Below, piece after piece: positions 1 to 8,580 of a DNA stretch of 38,093 bases. Under the pieces are notes generated by a model. It ran no database searches and was not told where the DNA came from. It was given only the letters and a program-made list of their open reading frames with translations. The position numbers and the translations under genes are program-made. Every line of letters starts with the position of its first letter. The first letter of the stretch is position 1. This DNA is from an uncultured Eubacterium sp. (lineage in GTDB: Bacteria; Bacillota; Clostridia; Lachnospirales; Lachnospiraceae), in the NCBI GenBank assembly GCA_910586045.1, contig CAJUIH010000019.1, positions 1 through 38,093 of the forward strand, read 5' to 3'.

Positions 1-53
1 CGCCGTTTATCGGGTTTATTGTGCAGTATTCAATCACCGAATATATAGATTAT
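1..53. repeat. 53-bp direct repeat, copy 1 (window edge)
   Basis: These bases match 29810-29862 with one difference at position 48 (g here, a there). On the plus strand the frame from base 3 stays open to a TGA at 147-149, so the left edge could be the 3' end of a gene cut by the window that overlaps the start of the next gene. On the minus strand the repeat is also open. No start codon is visible in either reading and I recognise no family. The bases just after it, about 49-70, resemble the right arm end of the hairpin at 3579-3613. Confidence 0.6.
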
Positions 54-123
54 TTCTTTACAGTTCCTAACAATGCAGGCTATCACGTCACGGAGCGCTG
101 TATAAAAATGGAGGAATCTGGCC

Positions 124-891
124 ATGAACAATCTGGAATATATTCTTGACTTCACTGTAAATTTGGGATGCAAGATGATGGCTGTCGGTGCAAACCTCGA
201 ACGCGTGGAAGATACCATGTACCGGGTCTGCCGCAGTTACCACTTATGCGATGTGAGCATCTTTTCTTTAAGCAGCATTATTATTATCAGCGCCAAGTCC
301 CCGGACAATTTTTCCGGAACCAGACAGATCAATGTGCCGCCTTCCAGCAACCATCTCGAAAAGCTGAACCGGTTTAACCAGCTTTCCCGCCAGGTATGCG
401 CGCAGACGCCCCCGCCGGACACACTGGCTGAACTGCTGGCCGATGCGGAGACAGTAAAGGATTACTCGCTGGCTGCGATCCTCGCCGGCTATATTATTGC
501 CATGTCCAGCCTGACTGTCATCTACAATGGTACGATTTCCGATCTGATGTGTGCGAATATCAACACGATGATTTTATATTTTCTAATGGAATATTTGGAC
601 CGGCGCGGACTCAACAGCATTGTAGTCAATACCGTCAGTATGTGGGTAGCCGGATCGCTCGCCTTGTTTTACATAAAATTTGGAATCGGAGAAAACGCCT
701 TTATTATTATGATCGTGAATGCCATGATGGCGATTCCCGGTACGAAACTGGTAAATGCCGTTCGAAATGTCCTTTGCGGCAATGAAATGAACGGGATCCT
801 GGAATTTTTAAAAGTAGTGCTGGAATCCCTGGCAATTGTACTCGGCCTGATCTTAAGCATTTATATGTTTGGAGGAAAAATACCATGGTAG
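124..891 (+). CDS. Threonine/serine exporter, N-terminal half (ThrE/YjjP-like)
   Basis: A 255-residue membrane protein of the ThrE/DUF1212 family, which exports threonine, serine or other small metabolites. The first 100 residues are soluble and carry the family-type start with GANLERVEDTMYRVCRSY, followed by about five hydrophobic segments from residue 115 to the end. In this family the transporter is often split into a larger five-helix protein and a smaller five-helix protein; this is the larger half. GGAGG lies nine bases before the ATG. The next gene starts inside its last codons (overlap of 7 bases), so the two are translationally coupled and probably form one complex. The substrate cannot be read from the sequence. 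Confidence 0.9.
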   Translation: MNNLEYILDFTVNLGCKMMAVGANLERVEDTMYRVCRSYHLCDVSIFSLSSIIIISAKSPDNFSGTRQINVPPSSNHLEKLNRFNQLSRQVCAQTPPPDTLAELLADAETVKDYSLAAILAGYIIAMSSLTVIYNGTISDLMCANINTMILYFLMEYLDRRGLNSIVVNTVSMWVAGSLALFYIKFGIGENAFIIMIVNAMMAIPGTKLVNAVRNVLCGNEMNGILEFLKVVLESLAIVLGLILSIYMFGGKIPW

Positions 892-1376
892 ACAATTTAA
901 AACTGATTATTGCTTCCTTTACAGCCTCCGCGGGATTTGGAATCGTATTCCACATCAAAAAGGAACTGCTGTTTTGGGCTGGGCTTGGCGGCGCGCTGAC
1001 GCGTCTTTGTTTCCTGATTTTAATAGAACTGATTGACGCAAGGATTGTTTATACCCTGCTGGCCGCTATGTTTGCCGCCCTGTATGCGGAGGTTATGGCA
1101 ATGGAGTTTAAAACCCCGTCTACCGTATTCCTATACCCCGCGGTCAGCCCGCTTCTGCCCGGCGGCCTGATGTACCATGCGGCCATCAATTTTCTGCTGC
1201 AGGATATCCCGACTATGCGCTCGTATTTAATCGACTGCGCATTGTCTGTGACCGGAACGAGTATCGGCCTTGTCGTCATTTCTACGTTTACTTATTACCG
1301 CAGGCTGTACTTTGCAGGCAAACACCTTGCTTCCCATTTGCTGCAGTACGAATCCGCGAAACACAAAAAAAAATAA
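885..1376 (+). CDS. Threonine/serine exporter, C-terminal half (ThrE_2/YjjB-like)
   Basis: A 163-residue, almost wholly hydrophobic protein matching the ThrE_2/YjjB half of the split exporter. About four to five membrane segments fill residues 5-150, with the typical PAVSPLLPGGLMYHA stretch near residue 85-100. The ATG overlaps the end of the preceding gene and its ribosome binding site (GGAGG in ATGTTTGGAGGAAAAATACC) lies within that gene. It ends with a basic tail (HKKK) directly before a terminator. It should act only together with the upstream half in the cytoplasmic membrane. Confidence 0.9.
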   Translation: MVDNLKLIIASFTASAGFGIVFHIKKELLFWAGLGGALTRLCFLILIELIDARIVYTLLAAMFAALYAEVMAMEFKTPSTVFLYPAVSPLLPGGLMYHAAINFLLQDIPTMRSYLIDCALSVTGTSIGLVVISTFTYYRRLYFAGKHLASHLLQYESAKHKKK

Positions 1377-1378
1377 AA

Positions 1379-1420
1379 CGGCCCGCGCCGCAAAACCGTC
1401 TGCTGTGCGGGCTTTTATTT
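1379..1420. terminator. Bidirectional intrinsic terminator
   Basis: GCCCGC at 1381-1386 pairs with GCGGGC at 1407-1412. On the plus strand TTTTATTTTA follows, ending the exporter genes; on the minus strand the A-run at 1366-1378 becomes a T-tract, ending pgeF, whose stop codon lies at 1415-1417 against the hairpin. Confidence 0.75.
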
Positions 1421-2290
1421 TAATTTCACAAACGCTCCCATATTCCCCCGTTTCCCATGGCTGGCCCGGTGCGAAAACAGCAGGTCCTTATTACAGCAGG
1501 TACAAATATTCGTCACTGCCAGATGCTTTTCCAAAACCCCCGCCTCTTTGAGCACGATCTCATTTGCTTTCCACAAATTAAGCTGGTATTTCCCGCGGAC
1601 AGATAAAGACGGCGCACACAGCGCGGTACCGCCGTCCGGAAACTCTTCCATAAACCGCCGCGCAACATCCGCGTCCACTTCATAACAAGACTGGCAGATG
1701 GATGGCCCAATCGCACAGACCAGGTCTTCTGGTTTGCTGCCATACGCCTCTTCCATCGCTTTTATGGTCGCAAGGCCCATACGCGCCGCCGTCCCCCGCC
1801 ACCCCGAATGGCTGATCCCTGCCGCGCGGCGTACCGGGTCCACAAAAAATAACGGGACACAATCGGCAAAAAAAGCGGACAGCACAATGCCCGGTTCGTC
1901 TGTAATCAGCCCGTCTATATCATGGTAATCCCTGTCCCTGCAGATCCCTTTGCCCCGGTCCCGCCCGGTTACTTTGCGTATATGGACCGTATGCGTCTGA
2001 TCCGACAATACAAAATCCGAAACCTGCGCATGCAATGACACCGCCGTACGGCGAAAATTTTCATCTACCGCGGCTTTTTCATCACCCCTGGTATAACTGA
2101 GGTTTAAGGTTGAAAAAATACCTTTGCTGACGCCCCCGGCCCGTGTCGTAAATCCATGCTCCACGATCCCTGTCTGCTCCAGCAAAGGAAATTTCAGTAA
2201 CGGGACACCGCCTGTGAAACGCCCGCTTTCCAATTCCAATATCCTGTTTGTATCCGTCTTTTGAAAATCCTGTAATTCCATACGAATCAC
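1415..2290 (-). CDS. pgeF: Peptidoglycan editing factor / multicopper-oxidase-like purine nucleoside phosphorylase (YfiH family)
   Basis: A protein of about 291 residues of the YfiH/DUF152 (laccase-domain) family. Members have been shown to act on purine nucleosides, and in E. coli PgeF removes wrongly built UDP-MurNAc-L-Ser. The metal-site signatures are visible: SDQTHTVHI, FADCVPLFFVDP, ISHSGWRGTAARM and CAIGPSICQSCYEV, and the ending NICTCC then FSHRASHGKRGNMG. I place the start at GTG 2290 because GGAAAGGAAG precedes it by six bases; ATG at 2281 is the alternative and a more upstream GTG at 2332 has no good site. Next to a diguanylate cyclase gene; no functional link seen. Confidence 0.9.
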   Translation of the reverse strand: MIRMELQDFQKTDTNRILELESGRFTGGVPLLKFPLLEQTGIVEHGFTTRAGGVSKGIFSTLNLSYTRGDEKAAVDENFRRTAVSLHAQVSDFVLSDQTHTVHIRKVTGRDRGKGICRDRDYHDIDGLITDEPGIVLSAFFADCVPLFFVDPVRRAAGISHSGWRGTAARMGLATIKAMEEAYGSKPEDLVCAIGPSICQSCYEVDADVARRFMEEFPDGGTALCAPSLSVRGKYQLNLWKANEIVLKEAGVLEKHLAVTNICTCCNKDLLFSHRASHGKRGNMGAFVKLK

Positions 2291-2356
2291 TGTTTGCTTC
2301 CTTTCCTTTTCTTGTCCTTTCTGCCGCGGCACTGTGCCTGCCGCACGAGATGCCGC

Positions 2357-3424
2357 TCACAGGCAGACTTTGTTTTTTCCGCCCGCCTTTGCCCGGTACA
2401 GCGCCGCGTCCGCCTTTTCAAAAAACTGGCTGGAATTTTTATATTTTTCCCGGTAAAAGGCCACGCCGATACTGATGGTAAAGCTGTTTACAATTCCGCT
2501 GTCGGTCGGTATCTTCTTTTGTTCAAAGTTTTTGCGGATTTTCTGCGCCTTGTTTATGGCATCCTGCTGATCCAGTTCCATAATCATTGCAAATTCTTCC
2601 CCGCCGTACCTTGCCACAAAACAGGTTTCACTGGATTCCGCCGAAAATATCGCGGCCAGTGCCTTTAGTACCTTATCCCCGTAAGCATGTCCGTACGTAT
2701 CGTTTACCTGTTTAAAATTATCAATATCCGCAATCAGGATGCTTAACGGCTTTTCATTTTGGCTGTAATCCTCCAGCCTTGCATCCAGTTCTTCATAAAA
2801 CGCTTCATGATTATACAGCCTGGTCAGCGAATCAATCGTTGTCTGCGTATCCAGCATCTGCGTGTATTTGCGGATCTGCATAATAATCTGCGCCACCAAT
2901 ACCGCGTCAAATACGATTCCCGACAAGCTTAACAGCCTATGGCTTTCCGGAAATGCCAACTGCACATGTTCCACCGAAAAAAACTGCAGCACCATCATGC
3001 CCCCCGACAGCAAGATCTGCAGATACAGCAGCCGTTTTGTGCCGATAATCAGGCAAAAGAGCATGGGCAGCACCCCGACTACTTGCAGGCTGTGCGTCCA
3101 TTTGTCTGAAACAAGCACCAAAATTACCATTATATTTGTAATCAGCAAAACCATATAGTCGTCTAACGGCAGATAAAAACGTTCAAAGCAGATTTCAAAC
3201 AGCACTGCTGCAAAGGTCAGCACAGCCGGCGCCACAATAATATGCAAAAAGATCTGCAGGTTTGGACCGGTACCCGTTACAAATACCACGAACCAAAACG
3301 CATCCAGGCTAAGCAGGCATTTTACGACGATCCATAAGGTGTGTTTTAAAATATCATACCGGACATTCCACTCTTCCTGACTCAGAGGCGATACACTTTT
3401 TTCTTTTCTTTGATGTATAAACAT
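2357..3424 (-). CDS. Membrane-anchored diguanylate cyclase (GGDEF)
   Basis: A 355-residue protein with an N-terminal block of about five to six hydrophobic helices (residues 25-185) and a C-terminal GGDEF domain (about 190-355). The catalytic motif is GGEEF within ARYGGEEFAMIME, and DSLTRLYNHEAF, IADIDNFKQVNDTYGH and the final ADAALYRAKAGGKN are all present, so it should make cyclic di-GMP from two GTP. I see no RxxD inhibitory site five residues ahead of the motif. The membrane part resembles a sensory MASE-like region, but the signal is unknown. Start ATG with TTGAGGAAAA ahead. It is the only cyclic di-GMP gene in the window. Confidence 0.9.
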   Translation of the reverse strand: MFIHQRKEKSVSPLSQEEWNVRYDILKHTLWIVVKCLLSLDAFWFVVFVTGTGPNLQIFLHIIVAPAVLTFAAVLFEICFERFYLPLDDYMVLLITNIMVILVLVSDKWTHSLQVVGVLPMLFCLIIGTKRLLYLQILLSGGMMVLQFFSVEHVQLAFPESHRLLSLSGIVFDAVLVAQIIMQIRKYTQMLDTQTTIDSLTRLYNHEAFYEELDARLEDYSQNEKPLSILIADIDNFKQVNDTYGHAYGDKVLKALAAIFSAESSETCFVARYGGEEFAMIMELDQQDAINKAQKIRKNFEQKKIPTDSGIVNSFTISIGVAFYREKYKNSSQFFEKADAALYRAKAGGKNKVCL

Positions 3425-3530
3425 ATTCTTTTCCTCAATGTCATTTACTTCCTACCAATAGTATACCTTTTTCCCTGCCATTTCGCAATCCTTTCATGAT
3501 AAGATCCTTAAAATTTGAATTACGGATATA

Positions 3531-3613
3531 TTAAGGAACTGTCCCAAAATAACTTACCATCGTTCTTGTCTTTTCTATGAACGATCGGTAAGTTATTTCG
3601 GGACAGTTCCTAA
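3531..3613. repeat. Long imperfect hairpin (GGAACTGTCCC family), copy 1
   Basis: Arms 3531-3565 and 3579-3613 pair over about 33 bases around a 13-base loop, with only a few mismatches. The arms carry GGAACTGTCCC and AAATAACTTACC. The right arm includes the yraN stop codon at 3610-3612. There is no following T-run, so it is not a plain terminator; it looks like a small palindromic repeat unit related to 11531-11594. Confidence 0.8.
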
Positions 3614-3978
3614 GGTAGATAGTCAAATGCATTTCGGATAATGGTCCAGCTTCCTCCTGTAAACGCCGCCACATCAAAACGGCAGGGAAATGTCTCACCA
3701 ATGCCGTGCTTTAGACAGTAAAAAGCGGCCGCCCTGCAGATTCTGCGCTGTTTTCTGTGATCCACCGCTTCCTGCGGCGTGCCACAGGCCAGGTTGTTTC
3801 GGTATTTTACCTCGATAAATACAAGGAAACCGCCCTCCGCTGCAATCAGGTCAATTTCGCCTGCCCTGCAGTAAAAATTTTTCTCCAATACCTGGTAGCC
3901 AAGGCTTTCCAAATATGCCGCCGCTTTTTGCTCATAGGCGCTCCCCGTCCTGCGGTTATTTTTCTTATATTCTGTCAT
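3610..3978 (-). CDS. yraN: YraN family protein (UPF0102), predicted endonuclease-fold
   Basis: A 122-residue protein of the UPF0102/YraN family, which has a restriction-endonuclease-like fold (PF02021). The nuclease core is present: GSAYEQKAAAYLESLGY at the start, then CRAGEIDLIAAEGGFLVFIEVKYR, giving the E...D...ExK pattern, then QRRICRAAAFYC. The family is widespread; its cellular job is unsettled and may involve DNA or Holliday-type substrates. The ATG overlaps the stop of the flagellar-like gene before it (ATGA), so it is coupled to the ylq operon. Its stop codon lies within the long hairpin downstream. Confidence 0.92.
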   Translation of the reverse strand: MTEYKKNNRRTGSAYEQKAAAYLESLGYQVLEKNFYCRAGEIDLIAAEGGFLVFIEVKYRNNLACGTPQEAVDHRKQRRICRAAAFYCLKHGIGETFPCRFDVAAFTGGSWTIIRNAFDYLP

Positions 3979-4271
3979 TTTTTAAAATCACCCAGCTTTT
4001 GGCGCATTTTGTCCATATCGTTTACAAATACAAGGATCTCCGCCACAACCTGATACAGCTCCGGCGGAATCATATCGCCGATTTCCAGCCTGGAAAGCGT
4101 ATCCGCAAGCTTATCATCCTTGTAGGTCGGGACGTCGGCCTGCTTTGCCGCATCGATGATTTTTTCCGCCAGCGCGCCTTTTCCGGTTGCAAGGATTTTC
4201 GGTGCCTGTTCTCCCGGTTCGTAGGAAAGCGCGACCGCTGTTTTGGGCTTATCGTTTTTTTTTCGTACCAC
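3975..4271 (-). CDS. ylqH: FlhB C-terminal-domain-like protein (YlqH-like)
   Basis: A 98-residue soluble protein corresponding to the cytoplasmic C-terminal domain of FlhB/EscU-type export switch proteins, without the membrane part. ALSYEPGEQAPKILATGKG, AKQADVPTYKDDKLADTL and the IPPELYQVVAEIL stretch are typical. The autocleaving NPTH motif of true FlhB is absent. Start is GTG at 4271 with AAGGAGGAG just ahead. B. subtilis has the same order rnhB-ylqG-ylqH. The codons after the start contain a run of nine A, a possible slippage spot. Function unknown. Confidence 0.88.
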   Translation of the reverse strand: MVRKKNDKPKTAVALSYEPGEQAPKILATGKGALAEKIIDAAKQADVPTYKDDKLADTLSRLEIGDMIPPELYQVVAEILVFVNDMDKMRQKLGDFKK

Positions 4272-4292
4272 CGTCTCCTCCTTGTCCGCCTG

Positions 4293-6242
4293 TTATGCCC
4301 TTACATCAAAAGAATACCGGTGAACCATCCCGCGCGATGCCGACTGGGACGGCCTGTTCTTCTGAAGGAAATCTTCCACAAAATCCACCTTTTCCTCCCG
4401 GTTTTCGATGCTGATGCTGCAGTGGTATCCCAGTTTTGAAAGACGTTCCTGCAGTTTCGGCAGATGCGCCTCTATCAGCTCATAAGCCGCGTGGTCTGAC
4501 AGATAAAATTTGGTCGTTACATTGTTATCCAGCATCTTTATAGATACATCCGTAGAGCCAAGATGCTCCAGTTCCAGATGCAGAAACGCGGACAGCTCGC
4601 CTTCTTTTTTTTTCAGGTTCCTTTTATTCGTATAAACATACAGGTCGCTGTGCGCGTTCTGATTTGCCAGCTTCAGCGGAATCTGTACGTATGTATAAGC
4701 CTGGTTAATCTGGTGCATAAATTCTATATTGTCCCGTACCTGGGACGCAGCCTGGGAAAGCCGTCCCGTATCCATGCCGGCCTGTTTTGCAAGCTGCTCG
4801 ATCTGTCCCATCTGACGGCTTAAACGGTCGTACAGCTCCGCCACCTTATGCCCGGATTTTAAATCTTGCGGCTTTAAAGTCCACTCCTGCTGCATCACTT
4901 CCTTTAACAGCGCCTGATATCCTTTTGCGGAAAACAGTTTGCGAAGCGGCTCCTGGCTGGCTGGCGGCTGGCGGTTTAGTTCCCCTGCCACGGCATCCAA
5001 AAACTCCTTTGCCGTAAGCTTGGTATTCAGCTTTCCTGCCCCGGGAAACAGTTCTTTTAACTGTGCTTCCAGATCCGCTATTTGATGCTTTTGCAGCAGG
5101 CTGTCTAACGTACGCGGCTCCTGCGCCTGATGATCCGCCGCCCGCGTCTGCTCATTCTCCAAAAGCGCCCCGGCCTGCGGCCCGTTCTCCTGGACGGCTG
5201 CATTACGCCCGAACGCGCGATCTGCCGCTGCATGTTCTGCCGCCTCACCCGATGCGGCATCCGCGCCCTGGCCGGACTGGCCCAAAGCACCGTCCGCCTC
5301 CTGCCCTGGACGGCCCGCAATACCAAACGCTTCCTGGCCCGGCGCACCGATGCTTCCCTGGCCTGCCGGCCCCGGCATACCGTCTGCCCCCTGCCCTATG
5401 CTGCCCTGGACGGGCAGACCATCCGCCCCCTGGCCGGACTGGCCGTTTGTCCCCTGCGCCGCGTCTGCCCCCTGCCCGGCAAACAAAGAGCCCTCGTCCA
5501 GGCCTGCCTGCTGCCCTAGGCCCTGCGTATGTTCCCCAATATTTAAAATCGATAAAATCTGCTGGTTTAACTGCAGCAATTCTGACGCACCGGCGGATGA
5601 CTTTGCAAATACGGACGGCAGGCCGTCCATCACCTGTTCCATCTGCCCCAGCATCGAATGACGGTCGTTTAAATAATTTTGAAACTGCGCCGCCATCTCG
5701 TCGTTGACCGGGATCCCCAGCTTAGCCATTAAGACTGCCGTTTCCATTGGAACTCTTGGATTCTGCATTAAAACCTGGCGCATGGACGCAAGCGAATTTT
5801 TATCAATCGGCATCCCCTCCTGCATCATACGGTTTACCATATCGATCGTATCTTTTGTCATTTCCATGCCAGCCGCATTCAATGCTTTTTGAATCGTTGG
5901 ATTGAACATCGCTCCGCCTGCAAACGGTTTGATCGCTACCGTTTTTCCGTCGTTGGATTTTACCTGAAAAAAAACGGACTGTCCCAGCATCAGGCTGATA
6001 TTTCCGTCCAAACGCGCGGCAATTGTCTGTCCGTTTGACAGCCCCAGCATGACTTTGGAACCGTCAATGGCATTAATACTGCCCTCGAACACAGCGCCTT
6101 CCGCCAGCTCCGTAAGCGTAGAAACCAGATTCTGCGTACTGCCGCCGGCCGCCACATTACCGGTACCGGACGGCGCCGCTGTTGATGCCGACGCATTTGC
6201 AAGTGTATTCGCATACTGCCCCAGATAATCTGAAACCTGCAT
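4293..6242 (-). CDS. ylqG: YlqG-like protein with FliK-type C-terminus and Gly/Gln-rich central region
   Basis: A 649-residue protein at the position of B. subtilis ylqG. The N-terminal third is Ala/Gln/Met-rich and helical (MQVSDYLGQYANTLANASAS). Residues about 250-345 form a low-complexity region of Gly, Gln, Ala and Pro built from GQGADG / GQGSIG / GAPGQ units, collagen-like in look. The C-terminal 150 residues (IPLKLANQNAHSDLYVYTNK through LSKLGYHCSISIENRE) match the hook-length-control (FliK) C-terminal type fold. CAGGAGGAGAGG precedes the ATG. It is followed 21 bases later by ylqH. No flagellar genes are seen here, so a motility role is not shown. The repeats may vary in number between strains. 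Confidence 0.8.
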   Translation of the reverse strand: MQVSDYLGQYANTLANASASTAAPSGTGNVAAGGSTQNLVSTLTELAEGAVFEGSINAIDGSKVMLGLSNGQTIAARLDGNISLMLGQSVFFQVKSNDGKTVAIKPFAGGAMFNPTIQKALNAAGMEMTKDTIDMVNRMMQEGMPIDKNSLASMRQVLMQNPRVPMETAVLMAKLGIPVNDEMAAQFQNYLNDRHSMLGQMEQVMDGLPSVFAKSSAGASELLQLNQQILSILNIGEHTQGLGQQAGLDEGSLFAGQGADAAQGTNGQSGQGADGLPVQGSIGQGADGMPGPAGQGSIGAPGQEAFGIAGRPGQEADGALGQSGQGADAASGEAAEHAAADRAFGRNAAVQENGPQAGALLENEQTRAADHQAQEPRTLDSLLQKHQIADLEAQLKELFPGAGKLNTKLTAKEFLDAVAGELNRQPPASQEPLRKLFSAKGYQALLKEVMQQEWTLKPQDLKSGHKVAELYDRLSRQMGQIEQLAKQAGMDTGRLSQAASQVRDNIEFMHQINQAYTYVQIPLKLANQNAHSDLYVYTNKRNLKKKEGELSAFLHLELEHLGSTDVSIKMLDNNVTTKFYLSDHAAYELIEAHLPKLQERLSKLGYHCSISIENREEKVDFVEDFLQKNRPSQSASRGMVHRYSFDVRA

Positions 6243-6306
6243 AACCTCTCCTCCTGTCCTATACGCACGATCGATAAACGATATACCCCAACGATGTACT
6301 GTACTC

Positions 6307-7110
6307 TTATATTTTATGCTCGTCAGTATTTATAAAATGTGTAAGAAATGTTTTCCGATGGATCTCGCAAGGTCCAAAGCGCCTGACTGCCTCGATATGC
6401 ATTTGCGACCCATAGCCTTTATGGGAAGCAAACCCATACGCCGGATAGGTACGGTCATACGCTTCCATCATACGGTCCCTTGTTACTTTTGCAAGAATGC
6501 TCGCAGCCGCGATGGATATGCTTTTGGCATCGCCTTTAATAATCGGTACCTGGCGCACCGGCACATCCGGTACCGTAACCGCATCGTTTAACATTATATC
6601 GGGTATTACGCCCAGATTATTTATAGCTTCCCGCATGGACTCATACGTCGCCTGTAAAATATTAATTTCGTCAATCCGCTGCGCGCTGGCCATGCCGATC
6701 CCGTAGGCGATCGCCTGTTTTGTAATTACCTCGTATAATTCCTCCCTTTTTTTCGCCGACAGTTTTTTGGAATCATTCATATATAAGATCCCGCAGTCTT
6801 TCGGCAGGATCACCGCGCCTGCTACAACCGGGCCTGCCAACGGACCCCTGCCTGCCTCGTCTACGCCGCAGATATAGGCATACGCGGCAAATTTGCGTTC
6901 GTATTCGCCCATGGCATAGATCCGCGCCCGCTCTTTTTCCAACGCTTCCAGTTTTTTCTGTGCCTGCGCGACCAGCTTTTTTACGCCTGCCCTCGGGTCC
7001 TTTTCATACTGGCAAATAAAATCAGGCAGCGACGGTAACCCTGCTGCCTGATACATTTCCCTGATCTGTGCGACCGACTCCCTGCTGTCGTTTGTCCGAT
7101 CCTTTCTCAT
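6307..7110 (-). CDS. rnhB: Ribonuclease HII
   Basis: A 267-residue RNase HII, which cuts the RNA strand of RNA-DNA hybrids and removes single ribonucleotides from DNA. The catalytic core starts at CGVDEAGRGPLAGPVVAGA (Asp and Glu of DEAGRG), with NDSKKLSAKKREELYE, then IMLNDAV, IIKGDAKSISIAAASILAKVTRD (second acidic site) and YPAYGFASHKGYG. An N-terminal helical extension of about 70 residues precedes the core, as is common in Firmicutes RnhB. Located 27 bases after the upstream signal peptidase gene in the L19 operon; the rbgA-rnhB order is conserved in Firmicutes. Confidence 0.96.
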   Translation of the reverse strand: MRKDRTNDSRESVAQIREMYQAAGLPSLPDFICQYEKDPRAGVKKLVAQAQKKLEALEKERARIYAMGEYERKFAAYAYICGVDEAGRGPLAGPVVAGAVILPKDCGILYMNDSKKLSAKKREELYEVITKQAIAYGIGMASAQRIDEINILQATYESMREAINNLGVIPDIMLNDAVTVPDVPVRQVPIIKGDAKSISIAAASILAKVTRDRMMEAYDRTYPAYGFASHKGYGSQMHIEAVRRFGPCEIHRKTFLTHFINTDEHKI

Positions 7111-7137
7111 CTGTTTCTACCCTGTTTTCCTTTCCGA

Positions 7138-7671
7138 TTATTCGACCTTTCCAATGGAAGAAAACGGGTAAATGCGCAGATACGCCTTACCGAGGATTTC
7201 CGACCTGCGTACAAGCCCTACCGAGGAATTTCTGCTGTCAATACTGTCGTTGCGGTTATCCCCAAGCACAAAATATTCATCCCCGCCCAATACCCGCGGC
7301 GTAAATGCATCCCCGGGCTGGCTGATCGCCTCATTTCCGTAGGATTCTTCCAATGCCTCGTCATTAATAAATATCGTTCCATGCGCGTCAATCCGCACCT
7401 TTTCTCCCGGCAGGCCGATCACCCGTTTCACATAATACGTATCCCGCTCATACCGGTAGGGAAATACAACAACGTCAAACCGCTGCGGTTCCCCCGTACG
7501 GTAAGAAAGCTTGTCTACGATCAACTGGTCGCCGTCATACAGCGTAGGCTGCATAGAACTGCCGTCGACTTGCGTACGCTGCAGTATATAATGGACCACA
7601 ACATACGTGCACACCAGTATAATGGCCAGATACAGGCACAGGCTGGCAATATCCTTCACAAAAGCCTTCAT
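7138..7671 (-). CDS. lepB: Type I signal peptidase (second copy in operon)
   Basis: A 177-residue signal peptidase I that cuts signal peptides from exported proteins at the outer face of the membrane. One N-terminal membrane helix (residues 10-30) is followed by the catalytic Ser in QVDGSSMQPTL and the general-base Lys in YYVKRVIGLPGE; GDNRNDSIDSRNSSVGLV is the S26 family box E. It lies between rbgA and rnhB. The paralogue at 8581-9168 in the same operon is a separate gene, not a duplication artefact: the two differ along their whole length. Confidence 0.95.
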   Translation of the reverse strand: MKAFVKDIASLCLYLAIILVCTYVVVHYILQRTQVDGSSMQPTLYDGDQLIVDKLSYRTGEPQRFDVVVFPYRYERDTYYVKRVIGLPGEKVRIDAHGTIFINDEALEESYGNEAISQPGDAFTPRVLGGDEYFVLGDNRNDSIDSRNSSVGLVRRSEILGKAYLRIYPFSSIGKVE

Positions 7672-7688
7672 GTATCATCTCTCCATCC

Positions 7689-8531
7689 TTATGGTGTCTC
7701 TATCGTAATTCTTCCAAGTTTCCCGCTTCGAAATTCTTCTACCAGCATACCTGCCGCCTTAGCATAATCCAGGCCGCCCCCTTTGCGGATACATCCCCGG
7801 TTCTGCGCAAGCTGTTCCAGTATCCTTACCTTGTCTTCACATTCTTCCAGTTCAAAACGCTTTGCCAAAAGCCCCGGATATTTTTCCGTAAGCTCCCCGA
7901 TCAGCGCCAGCGCCAGTTCATCCATATTGATCAGTTCATCTTTCATAGAACCGATAAACGCCAAATGCAGGCCGACTGTCTGGTCTTCAAATTTGGGCCA
8001 CAAAATTCCCGGCGTATCCAACAGTTCCACCTCTTTGTTGAGATGGATCCATTGTTTTCCTTTCGTCACCCCAGGCTTATTTCCGGTCTTCGTACATGCC
8101 TTTCCGGCAAACGAATTGATAAACGTTGATTTTCCCACATTCGGGATACCCGCCACCATAGCGCGCACCGGACGGTTTAAAATCCCGCGCCTGCGGTTCC
8201 GCTCCATTTTCTCCCTGCATGCTTCCTGTATTACGCCCTGGATGCTTTTCATACCCCCGCGGTTTCTCGAATCCAGCCTTACGGCAGACACGCCCTGTTC
8301 TTTATAGTACCTGCACCATGCCTGGTTCCTCGTTTCGTCTGCCAGATCCGCCTTATTTAACAGCACCAGCCTTGCCTTGTTTTTTCCCAGCTCATCAATG
8401 TCCGGATTGTGGCTGCTGACAGGAATCCTCGCGTCCACCAGCTCGATCACAAGATCTACCAGCTTAATATCCTCCTGCATCTGTCTTTTTGCCTTGGTCA
8501 TATGACCCGGGTACCATTGATACTGCATCAT
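7689..8531 (-). CDS. rbgA: Ribosome biogenesis GTPase RbgA (YlqF)
   Basis: A circularly permuted GTPase needed for late assembly of the 50S subunit. It opens with MQYQWYPGHMTKAKRQMQ. G4 (NKADLA) comes before G5-like sequence, then G1 GIPNVGKST and G3 DTPGILWPK, the permuted order. I start it at ATG 8531: AGAAAGGA lies seven bases ahead and the family begins at this point. A longer reading to 8597 would overlap the preceding gene and adds residues the family lacks. Placement next to rplS fits its role in 50S maturation. Confidence 0.95.
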   Translation of the reverse strand: MMQYQWYPGHMTKAKRQMQEDIKLVDLVIELVDARIPVSSHNPDIDELGKNKARLVLLNKADLADETRNQAWCRYYKEQGVSAVRLDSRNRGGMKSIQGVIQEACREKMERNRRRGILNRPVRAMVAGIPNVGKSTFINSFAGKACTKTGNKPGVTKGKQWIHLNKEVELLDTPGILWPKFEDQTVGLHLAFIGSMKDELINMDELALALIGELTEKYPGLLAKRFELEECEDKVRILEQLAQNRGCIRKGGGLDYAKAAGMLVEEFRSGKLGRITIETP

Positions 8532-8580
8532 GCATCGTCCTTTCTTGTATCTTGCTTCTTTTGCTTCCTCCCAGCCGGGG

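Noticed and set aside
3531..3613. Ordinary intrinsic terminator of yraN
   Set aside because: The stop codon is inside the stem and no T-run follows; the arms match another hairpin at 11531-11594, so it is treated as a repeat.
4787..5707. Long plus-strand frames rich in Pro, Arg and Ala opposite the YlqG repeat region
   Set aside because: They are shadows of the GC-rich Gly/Gln repeats on the minus strand; no start with a binding site and composition unlike real proteins here.
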